From contig JBEKRX010000064.1 in the NCBI GenBank assembly GCA_049518415.1, forward strand, positions 1 through 64,000: 64,000 nt of DNA, written 5' to 3'. This document shows positions 58,891-64,000 of the stretch, in pieces. This DNA comes from CAVQND01 sp049518415 (GTDB taxonomy: Bacteria; Verrucomicrobiota; Verrucomicrobiia; Limisphaerales; UBA8199). The notes beneath the pieces are model-generated. The model saw nothing but the letters and a program-made list of their open reading frames with translations, was not told where the DNA came from and did not search any database. Position 1 is the first letter of the stretch, and every line of letters starts with the position of its first letter. The position numbers and the translations under genes were made by a program.

Positions 58891-60393
58891 TCAGTCTCCT
58901 GACCCGCCTAGGGCCTTTACGTCCAAACAGTTGACTTCGCCATCGATCAATTGGAACAGTCTTCCTTCCTTGTTGAAAACGTATTCCGAACTACTTCCAA
59001 TCTCTCCGCATGGCCACTCGGCGATAGGTTTCCAAGCGATCGTATCATAGATGATAACCGAAGACGGGTAAGTGTCGATGTTTGCGCCGAGCCGTTTTCC
59101 GTCCGGTGACCAACACATGGAGTAAGCCGAAGATGAAGCATAAGGAGTTCGCAAAGGAAACTCGTTTCTTTGACCACGTTGCCATGTATGAACAACCAGT
59201 TTCCTTTGCCCAAATGCGTACGATACAATCTTTTGGTTGTCTGGTGATATGGCCATGCAAGTTACCCCAGGTTCGGTAAAACGAAATACAGGTACATCCT
59301 TGTCAGTTTCCCATATTGTAAACGAATTGTCGCCGAAGCCAGCAACCAGCAGTCCGCCATTCCAAGAGGTCTGCAAGAATCTAGTACCGGTGGCATTTGT
59401 AGCCAGTGTGCCAAGCTTTGTCCCATCGGCCAGATTCAAGCGCTCAATTAAATATCCTTCAGCGATGAAGAGAGATTGGCCGCGATTACCCACGGCCAGC
59501 GTCCTCCCGCCAGCACGATAGGTATTCCCCCACGCCATTTGATTTATCTGCCAAAGCAGCTTTTGGTTCTGCCAGTCCACAGCAAACAGGAGGTCATGAA
59601 CTGCCAAGATCACAATCTGGCCGTCAGGTGAAATGGCCGCAATACCCCAGGGATCATTAGCGTTCTCTTTCCAAGGGTAAGGAAGCTTATCCAGCGAACA
59701 GGCTCTAACAGGCGACTTCTCTTTCACACTCCACATTTGGAAGCCAGAATTGGCGCATATCGAAACGGCGAAGGAAGAATCCTTGGCAATAGCGAACGAG
59801 TTTGGAGCGTGCTGTGACATTCGATGCTTCCCATCCTCCGCACGAACACCCACAACCGGTATGAACCAAGCCAAATATGCGCCAGTCAACTCGTAAAGCA
59901 TCTCTACGTCTGCCGGAACATTGGCTCGATCGTAAACGCGTTCAAACCACTGATTGCTTCGGATACCGCTTATCAAGATTTGCCGTTCGCTTGGCAAAGA
60001 CATTTTTGATGAAGCGGGCAGGCTGTTGATCGCTGCCTCTAGCAAATGTCTGTTCGTGCTATCCAACGGAAATCCGGACGAAATACCGCTGCCTCCCTGA
60101 ATCGCATAACCTACATCGCGTGCAGAGTGCACATTCCCAGACTGGCTTACACGGCAGAAATAGACTCCGTGATCGCTGAACCAATCCATTGCCAGCAAGG
60201 GAGCATTTGTAGCGCCCGCCTTGAACAGAGCTGCGTAACGATTCTGCTCTCTTACGTGTCTGCCCCGAGTGCCGCCGCTTAAAAGCGGCCAGTACTTTGC
60301 GGCTAGAACAAGCAGCACATAGAGCGCGATGACACTGAGAACGACTCCGATAAGCGCCTGAATCACCGCCGTAATGCCGGGCTTGATGTTCAT
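58891..60393 (-). CDS. Membrane-anchored beta-propeller-like protein, lower GC than its neighbours
   Basis: The 500-residue protein has one N-terminal membrane helix (AVIQALIGVVLSVIALYVLLVLAA, about residues 9-32), a ~160-residue unknown region, then WD40/YVTN-like propeller segments: FAIAKDSSFAVSICANSGFQMWSV, IAAISPDGQIVILAVHDLLFAVDWQNQKLLWQ, ARTLAVGNRGQSLFIAEG-like, ISPDNQKIVSYAFGQRKLVVHTW and CWSPDGKRLGANIDTYPSSVIIYD. The fold is probably extracytoplasmic. Codon third positions are visibly more A/T-rich than in surrounding genes, which suggests recent acquisition. No specific function can be given. Confidence 0.75.
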   Translation of the reverse strand: MNIKPGITAVIQALIGVVLSVIALYVLLVLAAKYWPLLSGGTRGRHVREQNRYAALFKAGATNAPLLAMDWFSDHGVYFCRVSQSGNVHSARDVGYAIQGGSGISSGFPLDSTNRHLLEAAINSLPASSKMSLPSERQILISGIRSNQWFERVYDRANVPADVEMLYELTGAYLAWFIPVVGVRAEDGKHRMSQHAPNSFAIAKDSSFAVSICANSGFQMWSVKEKSPVRACSLDKLPYPWKENANDPWGIAAISPDGQIVILAVHDLLFAVDWQNQKLLWQINQMAWGNTYRAGGRTLAVGNRGQSLFIAEGYLIERLNLADGTKLGTLATNATGTRFLQTSWNGGLLVAGFGDNSFTIWETDKDVPVFRFTEPGVTCMAISPDNQKIVSYAFGQRKLVVHTWQRGQRNEFPLRTPYASSSAYSMCWSPDGKRLGANIDTYPSSVIIYDTIAWKPIAEWPCGEIGSSSEYVFNKEGRLFQLIDGEVNCLDVKALGGSGD

Positions 60394-60856
60394 GCCAGCA
60401 GAATCGTACGGTGCGGCTAATTATTCTGCAAGTCCTTTCGCAAAGAATCCTTGCGCGGTGAGATTCAATCCCACAAGTTGGGCGAGCCGCTCCTGCGGTA
60501 GTGCTCATCGGCGCAGGCAGCCTCCTTGAGTTTGCTCCCGTGGTCCTGGCCATCACGCCGGTCGGCCCGGCTGCGCGGGCGGCGCTGACCCCGACCACCA
60601 CCTTTCCGGGGCAAACAGGGGAACGAGCCGATTGGCGCCGGTGGGCACCACCATCAACTGATAACCGTTTTCGGTTGAGTTTGCGTCGTCGGGCCAAGGG
60701 ATGCCGCCATCGGTGAGGGTGAGGGGTGAGTCCTAGAAGAATGACAGTATCGGGCTTGAGTGGCGGCGGCGGCTGGGAGCGGGCTGGCTGGACCAGGGCC
60801 GGCACTTGGACGGAATTTTCTCGCTCGCCGGCGGGCGAGGAGTCATGCTGTGGGCC
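60394..60856. other. Intergenic region, possible decayed coding DNA
   Basis: About 460 bases between divergent genes. Short segments in several frames look protein-like (for example ITPVGPAARAALTPTTTFPGQTG on the plus strand) but none can be supported as a gene. Confidence 0.35.
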
Positions 60857-61171
60857 ATGAACGACCCGCATGCCATCAGGGTGCTGCTCCGCAATGCGGA
60901 GGGCAAGTACCTGGCCGGCCCTGGCGTGCAAGGGGAGTTGACCGAAGACCGCGGCCGGGCCGCCGTTTTTGACTACCTGCGAGACCGGGTTGGCGAGCGG
61001 CTCGAGATGATGCAGGGCGTCCACGGGACCACCTGGAAGCCGGTGCTTGCGGATCCGCGCGAGGGCTACGAGGTCTGCGACCGCTGCGGCCAGCGGGTCA
61101 TGTCTTTCAAGGCGTTTTTTGACGGCCGGCAGTTTCTCTGCCCCGCTTGCCGCAGCCACGCCGCCGAATGA
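60857..61171 (+). CDS. Zinc-ribbon-containing hypothetical protein
   Basis: From ATG 60857 the 104-residue product begins MNDPHAIRVLLRNAEGKYLAG and ends with a paired CxxC zinc-ribbon: VCDRCGQRVMSFKAFFDGRQFLCPACRS (about residues 73-100). The middle (AAVFDYLRDRVGERLEMMQ) is helical. No family name recognised. The frame is open further upstream to 60806 but without conserved-looking sequence. It is convergent with the PQQ-type gene, stop codons nearly touching. Confidence 0.55.
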   Translation: MNDPHAIRVLLRNAEGKYLAGPGVQGELTEDRGRAAVFDYLRDRVGERLEMMQGVHGTTWKPVLADPREGYEVCDRCGQRVMSFKAFFDGRQFLCPACRSHAAE

Positions 61172-61173
61172 AT

Positions 61174-62508
61174 TCACTCCCCGGCCACGCAGAAGAGGTG
61201 GCGCTCGCCCCGGAGGAGAAGACGATTGCCCACGGGCACCGGCGAGGCGATGATTTGCTCCCCCAGGCGGTTTTCGGCCAGGAGCTCGAATCTGCCTGCC
61301 ACTTGCGCCACGAAGACGACGCCGTCCTCGCGGGCGGCGTAGAGTTTGCCGGCGGCAATGGCCGGCGACGCATAGTAGCTGGCACTGGCCTTGGGCAAGG
61401 CCTGGCGCCACAGGGTCTTGCCCGTGGCCGGGTCGAGACACTCGACTTCGCCACGGTCACGCAACAGATAGAGGCGGCCCTCATATTCGGCCGGTGTGGG
61501 CACGAAGGTGCCGGTGTCTTCACGCTGCCAAAGGCAGTGGGTGGCGGTCACGTCGCCCGCGCCGCCAAGTTTGATGCCCTCGAGGCGGGGTTGGGCGCGG
61601 TCGGCCCGGCCGCTGGCGACCACCACCACTTCGCCGGCCACCACCGGTGAGGCAACCGTCGGCCAATGGCCCATGGCGCGAGGGTTGAAGCCGCCGCAGG
61701 ACCACAGGAGCCGGCCATCGGCCGCAGCATGGGCGGTGACATGCTCGGCGCCCCAGACCAGGACGGCTTCCTTGTCCTGAAGCCCAATCACGATCGGGGT
61801 GGTGTAACTGTTATCGCCTTCCACCGGCGTTTCGTAATTGCGGGCCACCTTCCAGCGCAGCTTGCCGCTGGCCTTGTCGAAGGCGGCCAGCCACGACTCG
61901 CCGTGGTGCATGCGGGCGATCACCACCGTGTTGTCGGTCAACACCGGCGAGGTGCCCTGGTCCCAGAAAAGCGTCTCCCGGCCGAATCCCGCGACCAGGT
62001 TGGTTTGCCAACGGACCTTGCCGTCGAACCCCAAGGCGGCCAGGGCGCCGCTCTTGAAGTAAACGAAAAGGCCCTGGCCATCGGTGGCCGGGGAAGGATT
62101 GCTGCCGGAGCTGTTCAGGCGCTTGCCCGCCTGGCCCGGTCCCAGGGTTGTCTGCCACAGCGGCTTGCCTGCCCAGTCATACGCCAGCGCCGCGTCCAGA
62201 CCCTCAACCGTGGCGGTAAGGAAAATCTGCTTCGCCCAAACGACGGGCGTCGAGCAACCCTTGCCCGGCAGCGGCGCTTGCCACAGGAGGTTCGTGGTGT
62301 CCCACTTCACCGGATAGCTCCCCTGGGCCGTGCTGCCGTTGTCGTGCGGACCGCGCCAGCGCGGCCAATTGGCCTGGTCCTCGGCCGCGGCCAGCGCGTG
62401 GGCCAGCCAGAGCGCGGCCGCCAGGGATAAAAGGCGCCCCCGGTCCAACCGCCGGTGTTTGGTGGAGAAGACGAGGTGTGTGTAGATATTGGCAAGCGAT
62501 TGTGGCAT
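61174..62508 (-). CDS. Exported PQQ-type beta-propeller protein (start possibly altered by a transposase remnant)
   Basis: The 444-residue frame from ATG 62508 contains a signal-like helix (RLLSLAAALWLAHALAAAED) followed by WPRWRGPHDNGST, the standard start of Verrucomicrobia/Planctomycetes PQQ-binding-like outer-membrane-assembly (BamB-like) propellers, and blades such as CSTPVVWAKQIFLTATVEG, WLAAFDKASGKLRWKVARN, GRLYLLRDRGEVECLDPATGKTLWRQ and ASYYASPAIAAGKLYAA. The first 23 residues are not part of this family but match the N-terminus of an IS200-like transposase (see 62440-62508). A TTG near 62445 just before the signal may be the native start. Confidence 0.85.
   Translation of the reverse strand: MPQSLANIYTHLVFSTKHRRLDRGRLLSLAAALWLAHALAAAEDQANWPRWRGPHDNGSTAQGSYPVKWDTTNLLWQAPLPGKGCSTPVVWAKQIFLTATVEGLDAALAYDWAGKPLWQTTLGPGQAGKRLNSSGSNPSPATDGQGLFVYFKSGALAALGFDGKVRWQTNLVAGFGRETLFWDQGTSPVLTDNTVVIARMHHGESWLAAFDKASGKLRWKVARNYETPVEGDNSYTTPIVIGLQDKEAVLVWGAEHVTAHAAADGRLLWSCGGFNPRAMGHWPTVASPVVAGEVVVVASGRADRAQPRLEGIKLGGAGDVTATHCLWQREDTGTFVPTPAEYEGRLYLLRDRGEVECLDPATGKTLWRQALPKASASYYASPAIAAGKLYAAREDGVVFVAQVAGRFELLAENRLGEQIIASPVPVGNRLLLRGERHLFCVAGE
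62440..62508 (-). pseudogene. Remnant of an IS200-like (RAYT) transposase N-terminus
   Basis: The codons read MPQSLANIYTHLVFSTKHRR..., the hallmark start of REP-associated/IS200-like tyrosine transposases (their catalytic HUH domain follows ...HLIFSTKNR). Here only ~20 codons survive, joined in frame to the signal peptide of the PQQ-type protein. Confidence 0.65.
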
Positions 62509-62514
62509 GGCTTT

Positions 62515-62689
62515 GTGGTTTTGGCGCCCCTTCAGGGCGCGCTTGGTTTTGTAAACGGCTTCCCAGGGCATCGGCCTAACCCGCCGGGCCGCGGCCCCGG
62601 CGCGGCTGGCGGCCTCAGCCCTGGGCTGAGCTCTACCGGCCCGTCGGGCCGGAAACGCCGCCCATCCAATAACACGAACGGTACATCGC
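62515..62689. repeat. REP-like palindromic DNA upstream of the transposase remnant
   Basis: CGCCCCTTCAGGGCGCG, CCGCCGGGCCGCGGCCCCGG and TCAGCCCTGGGCTGA are short palindromes in the 180 bases between the remnant and the MITE-like element, as is typical next to REP-associated transposases. No frame here resembles protein. Confidence 0.55.
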
Positions 62690-62894
62690 TTAGGGTTCAT
62701 GCAAAAACAAGTTCCGAAGGCGAGGCGTAATTCCAACATTATTCTCTGGCACCCCTGCTGGGTGCAAGCGCCAGTCCCGATTCGGAATCGGGAGCCCGGT
62801 GGTCGTTCCCCCTTTACCCTGAACGACCACCGGCTACTTTCTACCAACCCTCCGGGTTGGAGAAAATCGGAATTTATTGTTGCACGAGCCCTTA
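62688..62894. mobile_element. MITE-like element, copy 2
   Basis: Left end TAGGGTTCATGCAAAAACAA (from 62691) and right end in reverse AAGGGCTCGTGCAACAATAA (to ~62892) are inverted repeats continuing to TTCCGA on both sides; a TA flanks each. The interior differs from copy 1 apart from the end-adjacent GGCGTAATTC block and the CCCGATTCGGAATCGGGA palindrome (copy 1 has CCCGATTTGGAATCGGGA). Confidence 0.7.
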
Positions 62895-62910
62895 TCTCCG
62901 CAATCAAGCG

Positions 62911-64000
62911 CTAGTTTGTCGCTCGGGTGAAGCAATAGAGCGCCTTGGCGGTACGGATGTAAAGGCGTCCACGGTCGATGGCGGGTGTGGCGTAAATCTT
63001 CTCATGGAAGTTGTGCGAGGAAATGACTTTCCACTCCTTTTGGTTCGCGACCACGGTGATCACGCCTTGCTCACTGGCGAAATAGACTTTGCCATCGCCG
63101 GCGACGGGCGAGGCGTAGTAGTTGCCGGGGCCGGGCAGGCGCTCCGCCTGCAAGAGCTGGCCGCTGGCCGCGTCCAATTTGGTCACGGTCCCGCCATCCT
63201 TGACCAGCCACAAGATGCCCTGGTCCAGCAAGGGCGTGGCGACATAGGGGATGCCCCGCTGGTATTTCCAAATGAGGTCGCGGTCACCCAGTTCGCCCTT
63301 GCCAGAGGGTTTGAGCGCAAGCAAAGCGTTCTGCGCCCGGCGAAACACCGCGGCATGCCGCTCCCATTCCTTCTGGTCGAGGTCGCCGCTCTGGTCCAGG
63401 TCCATCCGAAAGAATCGTTCCAGGACTTCCGGGTCATCAATCTCATCGCGACTGAGGCGACCATCCTTGTTCTTATCCCACTTAGCCAGAGCCACGGGCC
63501 AGGGATCGAGCGCCACCCGGTTGACTGGGTCGCCGCCCGGCGCCCAGGAAGCCATATACACAAGCTCCCCGAACGGCACGGGGGCCGGAATGACGATGCG
63601 AGCCAGTCCGTGAGTCCACCACAGTATCCCGCCGGTGGCGGGGTCATAGCCAGCCAAGTCGAGCGCGCCGGCCACCAGCAGTTCAGGCCGTCCGGCGCGG
63701 GTCCAAATCGCCGGGGTCGAGTAGCTGCGAACCGCGTCCGGGCGCGGGACTTTCCAGACGGTCCGGCCGGTAAGCCGGTCCAAGGCGAGCAGGAAGCTTT
63801 GGGTGTCGTGATCCTGGCAGAGCACGACCTTGTCCTCGATCAGGACGGGGGAACTGCCGGCGCCATACTCATCTTGAAATGGTCCCAGGGCGTGTTCCCA
63901 GAGGGTGTGGCCTTGGAAATCGTAACAGACCAAGCCATAACTCCCGAAGAAAACGTACAGTCTCGCACTGTCACAAGCCGGGGTGGATACCGCGGCACTC
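62911..64000 (-). CDS. PQQ-type beta-propeller protein with EF-hand insertion (5' end outside window)
   Basis: The frame is open from the window edge to the stop at 62911 (at least 362 codons). Propeller blades include GSYGLVCYDFQGHTLWEHAL, SFLLALDRLTGRTVWKVPRP, LAGYDPATGGILWWTHGLA, LLDQGILWLVKDGGTVTKLDAASGQLL and GDGKVYFASEQGVITVVA. Between blades lies an EF-hand/dockerin-like calcium pair: DKNKDGRLSRDEI and DLDQSGDLDQKEW. Such combined proteins are frequent in Verrucomicrobia and Planctomycetes and are exported. Paralogue of the neighbouring gene at 61174, same strand, separated by the MITE-like element. The N-terminus and signal peptide are not in this window. Confidence 0.88.
   Translation of the reverse strand, partial: SAAVSTPACDSARLYVFFGSYGLVCYDFQGHTLWEHALGPFQDEYGAGSSPVLIEDKVVLCQDHDTQSFLLALDRLTGRTVWKVPRPDAVRSYSTPAIWTRAGRPELLVAGALDLAGYDPATGGILWWTHGLARIVIPAPVPFGELVYMASWAPGGDPVNRVALDPWPVALAKWDKNKDGRLSRDEIDDPEVLERFFRMDLDQSGDLDQKEWERHAAVFRRAQNALLALKPSGKGELGDRDLIWKYQRGIPYVATPLLDQGILWLVKDGGTVTKLDAASGQLLQAERLPGPGNYYASPVAGDGKVYFASEQGVITVVANQKEWKVISSHNFHEKIYATPAIDRGRLYIRTAKALYCFTRATN

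Overview
The window looks like a chromosomal piece of a GC-rich member of the Verrucomicrobiota, probably a Pedosphaera/Limisphaera-type lineage. This is inferred from gene content, not from a marker tree. The pointers are GloVer tandem-repeat proteins (a family named for Gloeobacter and Verrucomicrobia), prepilin-type proteins with a C-terminal ADGH motif, a DUF6807 (PmoA-like) protein next to a Tat-exported Gfo/Idh/MocA oxidoreductase, several Tat-exported sugar oxidoreductases, and many secreted beta-propeller proteins. I found no tRNA, rRNA or CRISPR array.

Layout. 1-6.6 kb: small unknown proteins, glnS, a DUF3034-like outer-membrane-type protein and a methyltransferase. 7.1-9.8 kb: a batD-batE pair between two copies of a dispersed repeat. 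9.8-14 kb: a GYF/DUF4190/pseudopilin fusion, a DUF6807 protein and a Tat-exported oxidoreductase. 14-19 kb: secreted repeat proteins (two GloVer genes, one truncated, around a choice-of-anchor-Q beta-helix protein). 19-23 kb: glcD-glcF and a five-bladed-propeller glycosidase. 23.5-26.5 kb: a frameshifted NHL-repeat gene, with an intact paralogue at 36.5-39.5 kb that shares its 5' and 3' flanks. 26.7-31.1 kb: hisF, adk, a GH30 glycosidase and a pseudopilin. 31.2-34.2 kb: a compact minus-strand cluster of deacetylase, glycosyltransferase, methyltransferase and kinase-like genes. 34.6-43 kb: an exported sugar-isomerase-like TIM barrel, a small glycan-binding-like protein, the intact NHL gene and a triple-DUF7901-like secreted protein. 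43.7-53.5 kb: a Tat-exported oxidoreductase, then a six-gene minus-strand catabolic operon (symporter, class III aminotransferase, sugar isomerase, FGGY kinase, amidohydrolase, oxidoreductase). 54.3-58 kb: a chagasin-like inhibitor and a 2.4-kb mobile element (IS91-type transposase plus tyrosine recombinase) bounded by 17-bp inverted repeats. 58-64 kb: an orphan-looking antitoxin, a lower-GC propeller protein, a zinc-ribbon protein and two PQQ-type propeller genes separated by a MITE-like element and a transposase remnant.

Together the genes suggest a polysaccharide- or sugar-degrading lifestyle: exported glycosidases and oxidoreductases, sodium-driven sugar uptake, isomerisation and phosphorylation, and glycolate oxidation. 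The intergenic DNA is unusually rich in dispersed structure: a ~215-bp repeat family in four copies, a TIR-bounded MITE in two copies, 9-nt and 66-bp tandem arrays, and several long perfect hairpins. The best candidates for undescribed biology are the six-gene sugar operon with its paired palindromic operator candidates, the four-gene surface-modification cluster, and a C-terminal module shared by otherwise unrelated secreted repeat proteins.
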